Source: Methanobrevibacter olleyae
Lineage (GTDB): Archaea; Methanobacteriota; Methanobacteria; Methanobacteriales; Methanobacteriaceae
Assembly: GCA_015063035.1 (NCBI GenBank)
Contig: SUTG01000008.1
Span: forward strand, 1-58,096
DNA length: 58,096 nucleotides
Direction of reading: 5' to 3'
Shown here in pieces: positions 1-8,735 of the stretch. Position 1 is the first letter of the stretch. Each line of letters starts with the position of its first letter. Under the pieces are notes generated by a model. That model saw nothing but the letters and a program-made list of their open reading frames with translations. It was not told the DNA's origin and did not search any database. The position numbers and the translations under genes were made by a program.

Positions 1-393
1 ATTGTAAACGGGCATGGAGGCAATTTGCCTATTGTCACTAAATTATATGATATTGAAGAGCAAACAGGGCTCTTGATTACCTTAAACAGCAAGATCATTG
101 AATCTGAAGGACCTCATGGAGGTTCTGGAGAATTATCCATGGCAAAGGTCTTAGGCATCATCAATGAAGATGAAGTCAAGAACCAGACTGATTTGAGTCA
201 ATATGGAGAAGTTGGCCTATTCATGTTCAGCCAAGCAAGGGAAAATGATCCAAACATTGAAGAAGGTGCATTGGACATTGAAGAAAACGGCGTTTATGTG
301 GATGAAGTTTATGGAAATGAGCTCTTGAAGCTTGCTGTTAACTCTGTCTTGTTGGATGTTGAAAAGCAGTTGGATTCCCATTACGGGTACTGA
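1..393 (+). CDS. arfB: Creatininase-family protein, likely ArfB (3' part)
   Basis: The open frame enters from the left edge; the first codons read VNGHGGN, the metal-binding signature of the creatininase family, followed by a second GPHGGSGE stretch. In methanogens the member of this family is usually ArfB, the formylamino-pyrimidine nucleotide deformylase that makes the second step of archaeal riboflavin and F420 precursor synthesis from GTP. Only the C-terminal 130 residues are visible, so the N-terminal metal ligands cannot be checked. trmO follows 24 bases downstream with its own strong ribosome binding site, so the two may be co-transcribed. Family assignment is firm; the ArfB identity is inferred from the archaeal background. 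Confidence 0.75.
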   Translation: MVNGHGGNLPIVTKLYDIEEQTGLLITLNSKIIESEGPHGGSGELSMAKVLGIINEDEVKNQTDLSQYGEVGLFMFSQARENDPNIEEGALDIEENGVYVDEVYGNELLKLAVNSVLLDVEKQLDSHYGY

Positions 394-417
394 TATTTGA
401 TTCAGGAGGAGCTTATA

Positions 418-810
418 ATGGATGAGGAAATAATCTTTAAGCCAATTGGATACATCAAATCCCCTTTTGAAGACGTCAATAATATGCCTAAATCCACTAG
501 AGAATCCATGGATGTGGAAGCTGAAATGGTCATCAATGAGGAATACCTGGAAAGCATGTCAAGCATGGAAGTCGGTGAGGAGTATATGGTTTTATTCCAT
601 TTCCATAAGTCAGAAGGATTCAAGCAAAGGGTTCCTTTTATGGGAAATGGCCCTATTAAAGGATTGTTTTCAACTCATGCTCCAAACAGGCCAAATCCTA
701 TTGGAGTCTCTACAATAAAGATAACCGAAATTGAAGGAAATGTAATTAAGTTCAATGGAGTTGACATGCTGAATGGAACTCCTGTCCTTGACATAAAGGA
801 TATTTTATAA
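418..810 (+). CDS. trmO: tRNA (t6A37) N6-methyltransferase TrmO/TsaA-like
   Basis: A 130-aa protein of the TsaA-like (UPF0066) fold. It carries the diagnostic STHAPNRPNPIGVS stretch in the middle and the following D(M)LNGTPVLDIK segment, both typical of TrmO, which uses S-adenosylmethionine to methylate threonylcarbamoyladenosine at tRNA position 37. The frame is open further upstream, but the ATG at 418 is preceded by AGGAGG at 403-409 with normal spacing, so this start was chosen. The protein is short for the family and lacks the C-terminal extension of bacterial TrmO, which is usual in archaea. Activity is inferred from the family. Confidence 0.85.
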   Translation: MDEEIIFKPIGYIKSPFEDVNNMPKSTRESMDVEAEMVINEEYLESMSSMEVGEEYMVLFHFHKSEGFKQRVPFMGNGPIKGLFSTHAPNRPNPIGVSTIKITEIEGNVIKFNGVDMLNGTPVLDIKDIL

Positions 811-854
811 GTTTCCGCTTTTTAATTACTTTAATTTTTAGATTTTAATTCATT

Positions 855-1113
855 ATTTTTCTTATTTCTTATTCTTTTCTTATTTTAGTAATCGTTTTTT
901 ATTTGTTGTTATTTTTCTTATTTCTTATTCTTTTCTTATTTTAGTAATCGTTTTTTATTTGTTGTTATTTTTCTTATTTCTTATTCTTTTCTTATTTTAG
1001 TAATCGTTTTTTTATTTGTTGTTATTTTTCTTATTTCTTATTCTTTTCTTATTTTAGTAATCGTTTTTTTATTTGTTGTTATTTTTCTTATTTCTTATTC
1101 TTTTCTTATTTTA
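855..1113. repeat. 56-57 bp tandem repeat, about 4.5 copies
   Basis: T-rich direct repeats start at 855, 911, 967, 1024 and 1081; each copy contains the core TTTTAGTAATCG, and the last is partial. Copies three and four have one extra T in a T run, which accounts for the 57 bp period. The array follows trmO and may act as a long U-rich terminator. The rest of the gap (1114-1547) is AT-rich with no gene seen. Confidence 0.9.
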
Positions 1114-1547
1114 CTAATTATTTCTTATTCTTTTTTCGATATTGGATAATTTTATTTATTTTCATTTGAAAATAGGGATAGATATTAGCTATTTTGCCTA
1201 TTTAGGTACAAACCTTTATATAGTAAATAAAATATATATTATATTAATATTAATTAGGTTTAGCTATATTATTATTGATTATTTTCAAATCTTATTGGAA
1301 TTTAATAATTTTTAATAATTTTTAAGATAATTTTGGTTTTTTAATTTTATAGTTGATCTTATTAATTTATTAATTTTTAGAAAAATTCTAATTAATATGA
1401 GATTATTGTGTCTAAAACATATTGTCTTTAATTTTTTCTAAAAAATTCCTTAACTACTGGTATAATAATTTAAAATAATTATTCTTAATGGATATTTGTT
1501 TTAAAAAGAGGCTTAATTATCCTATTTGGATTAGAAAAATAGTTAAG

Positions 1548-1558
1548 TTTATATATTA
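1548..1558 (+). promoter_or_regulatory. TATA box for the LSm gene
   Basis: TTTATATATTA lies about 40 bases before the LSm start codon. A TATA box here would place transcription start near 1580, just before the AGGTGAT ribosome binding site at 1582-1588. Assigned by position and composition only. Confidence 0.5.
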
Positions 1559-1583
1559 TACAAACATATTTAATATAGTATAG

Positions 1584-1824
<241 letters not shown>

Positions 1825-1826
<2 letters not shown>

Positions 1827-1862
1827 AAACTCAGTTTCTTATTTTTTCTATTAGTTTTTCTT
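1825..1862 (+). terminator. Likely LSm terminator
   Basis: The stop codon runs into the near-palindrome AGAAACTCAGTTTCT, followed by T-rich DNA with runs of six and five T. Archaeal termination relies on such T runs; the short palindrome may be coincidental. Confidence 0.5.
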
Positions 1863-1958
1863 GTTCTACTCAATAAAGATTATTGAATTAATTATCTATT
1901 AGTTAAATTAGTTCCTCTAATGAATTAATTTAATTAATTATCTATTTTATGTTCTTAT

Positions 1959-1968
1959 TCTATATAAG
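1959..1968 (+). promoter_or_regulatory. Possible TATA box for rpl37e
   Basis: TCTATATAAG lies about 80 bases before the rpl37e start. If used, it gives a leader of roughly 50-60 bases that includes the GGAGGAGA ribosome binding site at 2034-2041. Confidence 0.4.
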
Positions 1969-2046
1969 ACTGTTTTATAGACTATTTCTAGTCTGACAAG
2001 TGAAATTTATTATTATTGTTTATGATTGATTTAGGAGGAGATAGAA

Positions 2047-2232
2047 GTGAAAGGAACTCCATCAATGGGTAAAAAAAATAAAAAGACCCATATTAGATGT
2101 AGAAGATGTGGTAAAAACTCATACCACGTACGTAAAAAAGTTTGTGCTTCTTGCGGATTCGGTAAATCCAGTAAAATAAGAAGATACAGTTGGCAAAACA
2201 AAAAACCTACCACTCGTCAAAGATTAGTATAG
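2047..2232 (+). CDS. rpl37e: 50S ribosomal protein L37e
   Basis: A 61-aa basic zinc-finger ribosomal protein. It begins [15 protein letters not shown] and has the four zinc ligands C18, C21, C33 and C36 in C-x2-C-x11-C-x2-C spacing, as in archaeal and eukaryotic L37e. The GTG start at 2047 gives the exact family N-terminus and follows a strong GGAGGAGA site; the ATG six codons in would cut the conserved N-terminus. L37e binds 23S rRNA in the large subunit. Confidence 0.96.
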   Translation: MKGTPSMGKKNKKTHIRCRRCGKNSYHVRKKVCASCGFGKSSKIRRYSWQNKKPTTRQRLV

Positions 2233-2266
2233 GTTTGCCATTAGCTATTTAAGCAGATAAAATTTA

Positions 2267-2296
2267 TTTGAGATAATTCGCGCATATTATCTCAAA
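2267..2296. terminator. 11-bp perfect hairpin after rpl37e
   Basis: TTTGAGATAAT at 2267-2277 pairs perfectly with ATTATCTCAAA at 2286-2296 across the 8-base loop TCGCGCAT. It lies 34 bases past the rpl37e stop and before the convergent gene, so it fits a transcript-end structure. No long T run follows directly, so RNA stabilisation is as likely as termination. Confidence 0.55.
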
Positions 2297-2333
2297 ACAC
2301 TTACTATTTTTTATTTATTTTTATTTCATTTAG

Positions 2334-2461
2334 TCTATTTTAGGTATTTTTTTCTAGATTTTATAACTTTGGCCTTATCTATTTTAGGTATTTTTTTAGA
2401 TTTTATAACTTTGGCCTTATCTATTTTAGGTATTTTTTTAGATTTTATTTCTTAGGCCTTA
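2334..2461. repeat. 42-44 bp tandem repeat, three copies
   Basis: Copies begin with TCTATTTTAGG at 2334, 2378 and 2420 and end before a diverged start at 2462. Each holds a T run and the segment GGCCTTA. The array lies between two convergent genes and has no coding content. Confidence 0.85.
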
Positions 2462-2510
2462 TCTATTTCAAGATAAAAATTAGTAATTATTTAAGATTTA
2501 TAAAAATAGT

Positions 2511-2618
2511 GTTTTTAAATATGAAAAAAAGTAGTTTTTAATGATTTATTGAAAATCTGCAAGAACTGTTTTTAAATATAAAAAAAGTAGTTTTTAATGA
2601 TTTATTGAAAATCAGCAA
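2511..2618. repeat. 57-bp duplication spanning a gene 3' end
   Basis: The segment from 2568 to 2618 contains the last five codons and stop of the minus-strand gene at 2602-3063. It is repeated almost exactly at 2511-2561, immediately downstream of that gene. The offset is 57 bases with a few differences. It is one of several gene-end duplications in the window. Confidence 0.85.
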
Positions 2619-3063
2619 TAACAAGATCTAACTCATTTTGAAGCTTTTTCAATAATTTCACATTTTTTCCTGTTTTATCCAGGATAATTGTCATTAGCTT
2701 ATCAACTTCATTTTCATGGTAGTTAGGATCTATCTCTTCACTGACACTGTCCCATAGTTCTACAGCCCAGTTTTTCTTGCCGTTGTAGACTTGGTCAATC
2801 AGTGTCAATTTGCCGTTTTTCAGTCTGAATAATCTAAAATCCTGTTTTGGATTGGATTTCTTTCCTTCCTTATTGCAGTCAAGATATAATCCATCAGGAT
2901 ATTCGCTTTTATAGTCTCCTGCCTTAACAAATTCCCCTACAATGGAAAATCCATTCAATACGCTTTTGTCTAATCCGGTAACGGTTTTAACCCATCCTCC
3001 AGTAGCTCTAAAGTTTATTGAAGGGTCTATATTTGTTATCTCTTCACACCAATTAAGAAGCAT
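2602..3063 (-). CDS. Hypothetical protein, 153 aa
   Basis: I do not recognise the family. The protein is soluble and mixed-charge with no signal peptide or membrane segment. It holds several aromatic-rich strands (for example GLYLDCNKEGKK and KNWAVELWDSV) and a C-terminal amphipathic helix ending in NELDLVIADFQ. The frame is open seven codons further upstream, but the ATG at 3063 follows GGAGG with normal spacing and is preferred. It stands alone, convergent with rpl37e. Its 3' end is duplicated downstream and its upstream flank is also duplicated at 3081-3186. Reading-frame quality and the ribosome binding site make it a credible gene. Confidence 0.7.
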   Translation of the reverse strand: MLLNWCEEITNIDPSINFRATGGWVKTVTGLDKSVLNGFSIVGEFVKAGDYKSEYPDGLYLDCNKEGKKSNPKQDFRLFRLKNGKLTLIDQVYNGKKNWAVELWDSVSEEIDPNYHENEVDKLMTIILDKTGKNVKLLKKLQNELDLVIADFQ

Positions 3064-3080
3064 TTCAATCCTCCAAAAGA

Positions 3081-3186
3081 TCAATTAGAAAATTCATTTT
3101 TCATTTAATAATATGTCTTTTAACTTCAAGAGTTCAATTAGAAAATTCATTTTTTCATTTAATAATATGTCTTTTAATTTTAATAA
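3081..3186. repeat. 53-bp direct repeat upstream of a minus-strand gene
   Basis: TCAATTAGAAAATTC starts copies at 3081 and 3134; both continue with CATTTAATAATATGTCTTTTA. The repeat covers the probable promoter side of the hypothetical gene ending at 3063, so it may duplicate its promoter. Confidence 0.85.
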
Positions 3187-3751
3187 AATCCAAGATAAAA
3201 ATTATATTAACTTGAAATTAGCTATAATTTTGCCTTGTTCCTTTAATAAGGGATTAAAAATATATTATTCTAGAAAAACATAAAATACAACTTTTCAAAC
3301 TCCTTTAAACTCTGATTTAAATCTTTAAGCCGAAGCTTAAACCTGATTTTCAGCAATTTAAATTTAAAAAATTGTGTTTATGTTTGTTACAATAGTTTCT
3401 ATATCTTTATTTATAAATGGATTATTCGAGAGCGTTTGAAAACTAATATTTTTAAAAGGGCCCCATTTGTAATTTTTATGATTGTGCTAAATTATAATAT
3501 TTTTTAAAAATGATGCTATTTTTTTTAAAAATTCTTATCAGAAAAATGTATTTATTAATAAATTTATATACTATTAAAACATAAAATAAACTAGGTATAG
3601 TTTTAAGATATGAAAGTGTTGATTATGATAATTTAATATTAATGTTGAATTCTATAATATGGTAATATTAAATTATTATAATAATTCATCTAAAATTCAC
3701 TAAAAACTATTTTTAAAGCTATATGGATAAATTACATATTGAGTGAATTAA
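3187..3751. other. 565-bp non-coding gap before rnc
   Basis: AT-rich DNA with no convincing ORF on either strand. The only GC-rich island is AAAAGGGCCCC near 3456-3466. The rnc start is preceded by GAGTGAATTAA, a weak ribosome binding site, and by ATATGG-type TATA-like sequence about 30 bases upstream. I see nothing else to annotate. Confidence 0.5.
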
Positions 3752-4420
3752 ATGAAATTATTGAAAAAGTTTAATATTGTAGCGAATAATAAAAATTTAT
3801 TTAAGGAAGCCTTTACCCATTCTTCATACAGTGCAAAACATGGATTGGATTATGATTATGAAAGACTGGAATTTCTTGGGGATTCCGTTTTGAACATGTT
3901 GACTTCAGAATTCATCCAGAATATGCATCCTAGCTTTAGTGAAGGCAAATTGACTAAGCTTCGAGCAAATTATGTTTGCCAGAACGCATTGATTGTATAT
4001 TCACATGAAAATGACTTGGATAAATGCATCAGATTGAATTTAGAAGACAATGCACTTACTGATAATGAGGTAATTTCCATCACTGCAGATGTTTTTGAAT
4101 CTTTTTTAGGAGCAATTTATCTCGATCAAGGCATAGATAAGGCAAAGGAATTCCTTGAGAGAACAGTATTCCCATATATTAAAGCAAAGACCATCTTTTT
4201 CTATGATTATAAGTCTACAATCAAGGAATATGGTGATGCAAAAGGCATTAATGTTTGCTATGAATTGCTTGAAGAGCATGGTGCACCACATGACAAGACA
4301 TTTGTAATGAGAATCTTAATTGATGGTGTTGATTATGGCAAAGGTGTTGGAAAAAGCAAAAAAGAGGCAGAGCAATTGGCCGCTTGCAAGGCTATTGATA
4401 AACTAAATATTGGGAAATAG
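3752..4420 (+). CDS. rnc: Ribonuclease III
   Basis: A 222-aa protein with full RNase III architecture: an endonuclease domain (about 1-145) and a double-stranded RNA-binding domain (about 150-220). The signature YERLEFLGDSVL supplies E37, E40 and D44, and the second metal-binding pair is D113 and E116 in ADVFESFLGAIYLD, so the active site looks intact. The C-terminal GKSKKEAEQLAACKAIDKL is a standard dsRBD end. RNase III cuts long double-stranded RNA, for example rRNA precursor stems in bacteria. The family is common in bacteria and patchy in archaea. The start is the first ATG, with the plausible but weak site GAGTGA. The gene stands alone, and its last codons and stop are duplicated as a 26-bp repeat. 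Confidence 0.92.
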   Translation: MKLLKKFNIVANNKNLFKEAFTHSSYSAKHGLDYDYERLEFLGDSVLNMLTSEFIQNMHPSFSEGKLTKLRANYVCQNALIVYSHENDLDKCIRLNLEDNALTDNEVISITADVFESFLGAIYLDQGIDKAKEFLERTVFPYIKAKTIFFYDYKSTIKEYGDAKGINVCYELLEEHGAPHDKTFVMRILIDGVDYGKGVGKSKKEAEQLAACKAIDKLNIGK

Positions 4421-4451
4421 CTTTTAAACTAAATATTGGGAAATAGCTTTT
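4400..4451. repeat. 26-bp duplication of the rnc 3' end
   Basis: Two exact copies (4400-4425 and 4426-4451) of a unit that contains the last six codons and the TAG stop of rnc plus CTTTT. The first copy terminates the gene; the second is untranslated. Confidence 0.95.
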
Positions 4452-4510
4452 AAAATGAATAGATGATTTTTAAAAATAACATTGTCCAAATAAGGATAGT
4501 TTTTCAATAT

Positions 4511-4675
4511 TTTAAAGAGATTCAGCTATTCCTCTTCATATATCTGAAGACAGATATCATAAATTTTTAAAGAGATTCAGCTATTCCTCTTCATATATCT
4601 GAAGACAGATATCATAAATTTTTAAAGAGATTCAGCTATTCCTCTTCATATATCTCAAGACAGATATCATAAATT
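4511..4675. repeat. 55-bp repeat, three copies, from a gene 3' end
   Basis: Copies at 4511-4565, 4566-4620 and 4621-4675. The rightmost contains the last thirteen codons and TAG stop of the minus-strand gene at 4636-4899; the other two lie downstream of it. Each has the near-palindrome ATATCTGAAGACAGATAT; the in-gene copy differs by one base (CTC for CTG), which breaks the pairing. Downstream copies are therefore slightly better hairpins than the gene copy. Confidence 0.95.
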
Positions 4676-4899
4676 GTATCCAAATCCTCTTTTAAATTGA
4701 ATTTTATGTTTTCAGGATTTTTCTCATTGAAATAATCAATAACCTTGCCCTCATCGATTTCATGATTATCTATTAGGTCCATGATGATTTTGGACACTAT
4801 TCTGCTTGTTTCAACAGTAATTGCATCATTGAACAAGAGTTCATATAATTCAATCAGTAGATCAGTATTGTTAAATTCGATTTGATTTTCTTTAGTCAT
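4636..4899 (-). CDS. Hypothetical acidic protein, 87 aa
   Basis: A small acidic, mostly helical protein with no recognised family. It starts MTKENQIEFNNTDLLIELYELL and ends EIYEEE; no membrane segment, metal motif or signal is visible. The ATG at 4899 is preceded on its strand by AAGGAATTA, an acceptable ribosome binding site. It is convergent with rnc, and three copies of its 3' end lie between the two genes. The helical, charged sequence suggests a small protein-binding partner, but this is a guess. Confidence 0.6.
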   Translation of the reverse strand: MTKENQIEFNNTDLLIELYELLFNDAITVETSRIVSKIIMDLIDNHEIDEGKVIDYFNEKNPENIKFNLKEDLDTIYDICLEIYEEE

Positions 4900-5082
4900 A
4901 TGTTAATTCCTTATTTTTATTATTAAATGTTTATATATGGATTATGTATATTAATTTTTACTATTTTTTATATAAAACATTTATAAGTAAATATAAATAG
5001 TATTTATGATATATATAATTAATGCAAATATTTATATATCTTAAGAAATATTCAGTTATATTGATGAAATAAGTAATAACTG

Positions 5083-5235
5083 AATGGTTTTTATTTGTTT
5101 TCGGTTTTTATGTATTGGGTATTGAAGACTGGAAATGGTTTTTATTTGTTTTCGGTTTTTATGTATTGAGTATTGAAGACTGGAAATGGTTTTTATTTGT
5201 TTTCGGTTTTTATGTATTGGGTATTGAAGACTGGA
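5083..5235. repeat. 51-bp repeat, three copies, upstream of metX
   Basis: Copies start at 5083, 5134 and 5185 with AATGGTTTTTATTTG and contain TTTTCGGTTTTTATGTATTG. The array lies in the 430-bp divergent gap between the hypothetical gene at 4636-4899 and metX. The left part (4900-5082) is very AT-rich with TATA-like TTTATATATC near 5031, so promoters for both genes probably lie in this gap. Whether the array has a regulatory role is unknown. Confidence 0.9.
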
Positions 5236-5332
5236 AATATTATATTTATCTGATTAAATACTAGCTAGCTGTTGAATAGTATGCTGAATTATCTAAAGTT
5301 CAGTATTCTTAAAATTTTAAAGGTAATTGAAA

Positions 5333-6808
5333 ATGAAACAAAATACTGTTGGTAGAGTTATAACAAAATACTTCTCTATTGACGAGGATTTGAAGTTAAG
5401 CTCTGGCAAGACCCTTAGCAATGTAGAACTTGCTTATGAAACTTACGGTGAATTGAATTCCGCCAAATCCAATGCAATTTTAGTTTGCCATGCACTTACT
5501 GGAGATGCACATGCTGCAGGCAAGTACACTGGAAACAAAAATGAAAAGCCAGGATGGTGGGATATGGTTATTGGCCCTGGAAAGGCATTGGATACAGATA
5601 AATACTTTGTTATCTGTTCGAATGTTTTAGGGGGATGTAAAGGTTCAACCGGTCCTGCATCAATCAATCCTGCAACTGGGGAGAAATATGCACTTGATTT
5701 TCCGATAATCACCATTGAGGATATGGTTCATGCACAGAAAAAGCTTATAGAATATTTGGGCATAGACAAGTTATATGCTGTTATTGGAGGTTCTATGGGT
5801 GGAATGCAGGCATTGCAATGGGCCGTTTCTTATCCTAATATGATGAAAAAGGCAAGTATAATAGCTACAACTGCAAGGTCCTCCCCTCAGCAAATCGCTT
5901 TTAATGAGGTAGGCAGGCAATCCATTATTCTAGACAATAACTGGAATAGGGGAAATTACTATGATAAGGAAGAGGCCCCTAGATCTGGTCTTGCGGTTGC
6001 GCGTATGATTGGACACATCACATATCTTAGTGATGCATCAATGTATCAGAAGTTTGGAAGAGACTTGCAGGACAAGACAGAACTCAGTTATGACTTCACT
6101 GTCGATTTTGAGGTGGAAAGCTACTTGCACCACCAAGGTGAGACTTTTGTGAAGCGTTTTGATGCAAATTCATATCTATACATTACAAAAGCAGTTGATT
6201 ACTTCGATTTGGCGGTTGAAGGTAACTTGGCTGAAGGTTTAAAGGACGTTGAGGCTAAAATACAAGTTATTGCTGTCGATTCCGATTGGCTATATCCTGT
6301 AGACCAGTCTAAGGATCTATTGGCTGCACTTCAAACCAATGATGTGGATGTAGTCTATAATGAGGTCAAGTCTGACTATGGTCACGATGCATTCCTGCTT
6401 GAAAACGGTCAAATGAACTTCCTTTTATCCAATTTCCTATCTGAGCACAACGTTGGAGATGTTATGAAAACAGAAGTTCCTACAATTCACATTGATTCAA
6501 CAGTTAAGGAAGCTGCAGTTATCATGTTTGACAATGAGATAACTCACTTGCCTGTTGTAAATGATGATAATTCATTGGCAGGAATCGTTACTGCATGGGA
6601 CTTGTCCAAATCAATTGTAGAGGATTGCAGTGAATTGAGTGAAGTGATGACTAAGAATGTTAGAATCTGCAAATCAACAGATGAGATTGAGGATATCGCA
6701 AGATTGATGAAGAAATACAATATTTCATGCTTGCCTGTTGTAGATGGAAACGACTTAAAAGGTCTCATTACAACTGATAGGATATCACATCTTATTTCTA
6801 ACTATTAA
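5333..6808 (+). CDS. metX: Homoserine O-acetyltransferase with CBS tail
   Basis: A 491-aa protein: an alpha/beta-hydrolase MetX domain (about 1-375) followed by two CBS motifs (about 376-491). The nucleophile elbow GGSMGGM gives Ser154; Asp318 in DSDWLYP and His351 in YGHDAF complete the triad. It acetylates homoserine from acetyl-CoA, feeding methionine synthesis. CBS pairs bind adenosyl ligands such as AMP or SAM, so the tail probably gives allosteric control; this fusion is common in methanogens. The ATG at 5333 follows AAAGGT with good spacing and is preferred over an in-frame TTG two codons earlier. It is a single gene, ending in a GC-rich hairpin element. Confidence 0.9.
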   Translation: MKQNTVGRVITKYFSIDEDLKLSSGKTLSNVELAYETYGELNSAKSNAILVCHALTGDAHAAGKYTGNKNEKPGWWDMVIGPGKALDTDKYFVICSNVLGGCKGSTGPASINPATGEKYALDFPIITIEDMVHAQKKLIEYLGIDKLYAVIGGSMGGMQALQWAVSYPNMMKKASIIATTARSSPQQIAFNEVGRQSIILDNNWNRGNYYDKEEAPRSGLAVARMIGHITYLSDASMYQKFGRDLQDKTELSYDFTVDFEVESYLHHQGETFVKRFDANSYLYITKAVDYFDLAVEGNLAEGLKDVEAKIQVIAVDSDWLYPVDQSKDLLAALQTNDVDVVYNEVKSDYGHDAFLLENGQMNFLLSNFLSEHNVGDVMKTEVPTIHIDSTVKEAAVIMFDNEITHLPVVNDDNSLAGIVTAWDLSKSIVEDCSELSEVMTKNVRICKSTDEIEDIARLMKKYNISCLPVVDGNDLKGLITTDRISHLISNY

Positions 6809-6810
6809 CC

Positions 6811-6845
6811 CCAGCTTTTCCGCTCCTTCGGAGCGCAAAACCTGG
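6811..6845. repeat. GC-rich palindromic element, copy 1
   Basis: A 35-base imperfect palindrome. The inner stem is CGCTCC-TTC-GGAGCG, and the outer arms CCAGCTTTT and AAAACCTGG pair except at one position. It lies directly after the metX stop. A second copy lies at 12776-12810 after the DUF2207 gene with matching changes in both stem arms. This is typical of a repetitive extragenic palindrome or a shared terminator. The DNA from 6846 to 7090 is T-rich and non-coding. Confidence 0.85.
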
Positions 6846-7092
6846 ATCAAAATTCTTTCTTCAGTTGTGAGTAGATTTTTCTATTCTATTCATTCTTTTT
6901 ATTTTTTAATTTCAGTATTTTTTTATCCTTTTTTTATTCTTTTTATTTTTATAGTATTTTTTAATGAATTTGTTAGAGATTTTACTTTATTTTTTAATTT
7001 CAGTATTTTTTTATTCTTTTTTTATTTTTTTATTTTTCAATTTCAGTAATTTTTCATTTTAACATTTTCTTTTTTAATGCAATTAGGTTAAA

Positions 7093-7109
7093 TTTTTATA
7101 TTTATACTA
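7093..7109 (+). promoter_or_regulatory. TATA-like box for the NSS symporter
   Basis: TTTTTATATTTATACTA lies about 40-50 bases before the symporter ATG at 7147. Assigned by position only. Confidence 0.4.
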
Positions 7110-7146
7110 ATAAAAATATGAATAATTGATTTTAGGATTTATTAAC

Positions 7147-8607
7147 ATGAGTGAAAGATTAGAGTGGGATAGTTCCCTATCATTTATATTTGCTATGATT
7201 GGAGCCGCTGTTGGTCTTGGAAACATTTGGAGATTCAGTTATGTATTGTATTCCAACGGTGGAGGTTCATTCTTTATTCCTTATTTCACTGCCATAGCAA
7301 TTATGGGAATCCCTTTTTTAATACTTGAATATGGTGTGGGATTCAGTTTTAAGGAATCCTTTTCTAAGATTTTAAAGGATATCAATGAACGGTTCGAGTA
7401 CTTGGCTTGGGCCCTTGTTCTATTTGTTTTCATTGTTACAATTTATTATATGGTTATTTTGAGTTGGGATATGGTATATCTCCTAAGCAGTTTTACATTC
7501 AGTTGGGGTGCTGATACAGCTGCTTACTTCACTAATACTGTTGGTGGAAGCTCTGATTTGACTAGTGCAGGCTTCTTGCTTCTCCCTACAACCATTTGTG
7601 TAGTTGTGATGTGGATCGTTGTATGGTACATTTCACATAAGGATGTGGATGAGGGTATCGGTAAGGTTTCAAAAATCCTTATTCCATCATTATTTGTAAT
7701 CATGGGAATCATTGTTGTCTATGCATTGACATTGCCTGGACACATGATTGGTGTAGATGCTCTTTTAAGGCCAAGATGGTCAATGCTTTTGGATATCAAT
7801 ATTTGGTTAGCTGCATTTGCTCAAATCATATTTTCATTGAGTATGGGTCAGGCAATCGCTTTGACTTATGCAAGCTACTTGCCAAAGGCTTCCAAACTAA
7901 CTGATAATGTGCTCATTGTAGTTGCTTCAAATTCCTTGTTTGAGATATTCACTGCATTTGGCGTATTTTCTATACTTGGTTACATGTCTCTTCATTCAGG
8001 TATGGCAATGGGCAAATTGGTGACTGAAGGAACCGGACTTGTATTCATTGTTTTCCCAATGATCTTTAATATCATGGGTCCAATCGGCAGAATTTTAGCG
8101 CCAATGCTGTTCTTGGCTATTTTATTTGCAGGAATAACCTCTGCATTAGGATTCTTTGAACCAATGCTATCTTCTACAAGTTCAAAATTTAATTTAGGTA
8201 GAAGAAAAACTGCTGCTATTCTTTCAGTAATTGGATGTGCATTTTCAGTTCTCTTGACTACTGGAATCAGCAGTTATCTGGTTGGAATCATTGACTCATT
8301 TGTAAACGAGTTCGGCATACTGCTATTGATTGGAGTTCAATGTGTAATCTTTGCTTGGTTCTATAATATTGATGATTTGGTTCCTGTATTGAATGAGAAT
8401 GGACACTTGAAAGTAGGTAAAATCTGGAAATTCATAATCAAGTACCTTTTGCCAATAGTGCTCTTTGCAATGTGGATTTTCGGCATCTATGATCTTTTCA
8501 TGACTGCAGCAAGATTCGAGTTGATTATAGATGTAATTATTATGGTGGCTGTTTTGGCATTCAGTATCATTTTGACTAGATTAAGCCCAAGGGAAGATGA
8601 AAATTAA
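7147..8607 (+). CDS. Sodium-dependent NSS-family transporter
   Basis: A 486-aa membrane protein with about eleven or twelve hydrophobic segments. The first carries GAAVGLGNIWRFSY, the unwound TM1 of neurotransmitter:sodium symporters where sodium and substrate bind; a GGGSFFIPY stretch follows as in LeuT-like bacterial members. It probably imports an amino acid with sodium across the cytoplasmic membrane; the substrate cannot be told from sequence. The frame is open to a TTG at 7126, but the ATG at 7147 with TTAGGA just upstream gives the normal N-terminus (MSERLEWDSS). It is monocistronic by spacing. Confidence 0.9.
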   Translation: MSERLEWDSSLSFIFAMIGAAVGLGNIWRFSYVLYSNGGGSFFIPYFTAIAIMGIPFLILEYGVGFSFKESFSKILKDINERFEYLAWALVLFVFIVTIYYMVILSWDMVYLLSSFTFSWGADTAAYFTNTVGGSSDLTSAGFLLLPTTICVVVMWIVVWYISHKDVDEGIGKVSKILIPSLFVIMGIIVVYALTLPGHMIGVDALLRPRWSMLLDINIWLAAFAQIIFSLSMGQAIALTYASYLPKASKLTDNVLIVVASNSLFEIFTAFGVFSILGYMSLHSGMAMGKLVTEGTGLVFIVFPMIFNIMGPIGRILAPMLFLAILFAGITSALGFFEPMLSSTSSKFNLGRRKTAAILSVIGCAFSVLLTTGISSYLVGIIDSFVNEFGILLLIGVQCVIFAWFYNIDDLVPVLNENGHLKVGKIWKFIIKYLLPIVLFAMWIFGIYDLFMTAARFELIIDVIIMVAVLAFSIILTRLSPREDEN

Positions 8608-8708
8608 CTTTTCAATTTATTTTATCTATTATTTATTTTTATTATTTTATTTATTTTAATTATTTTATCTATTTTTATCTATTTTTATCTCGTTTTTAAT
8701 CAATTTTT

Positions 8709-8718
8709 TATATAAAAA
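8709..8718 (+). promoter_or_regulatory. TATA box close to a start codon
   Basis: The sequence around TATATAAAA ends about 18 bases before the ATG at 8736, and no ribosome binding site precedes that ATG. Start-site distance rules put transcription start at or next to the start codon, which implies a leaderless mRNA. This is inference from spacing. Confidence 0.5.
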
Positions 8719-8735
8719 AATACAATATTTAATTA

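Noticed and set aside
855-1113. T-rich 56-57 bp array as a CRISPR-like or origin repeat
   Set aside because: Units are contiguous without spacers and show no origin-type boxes.
6867-7049. 60-codon plus-strand ORF rich in Phe and Ile
   Set aside because: Low-complexity T-rich intergenic DNA; no ribosome binding site and no conserved character.
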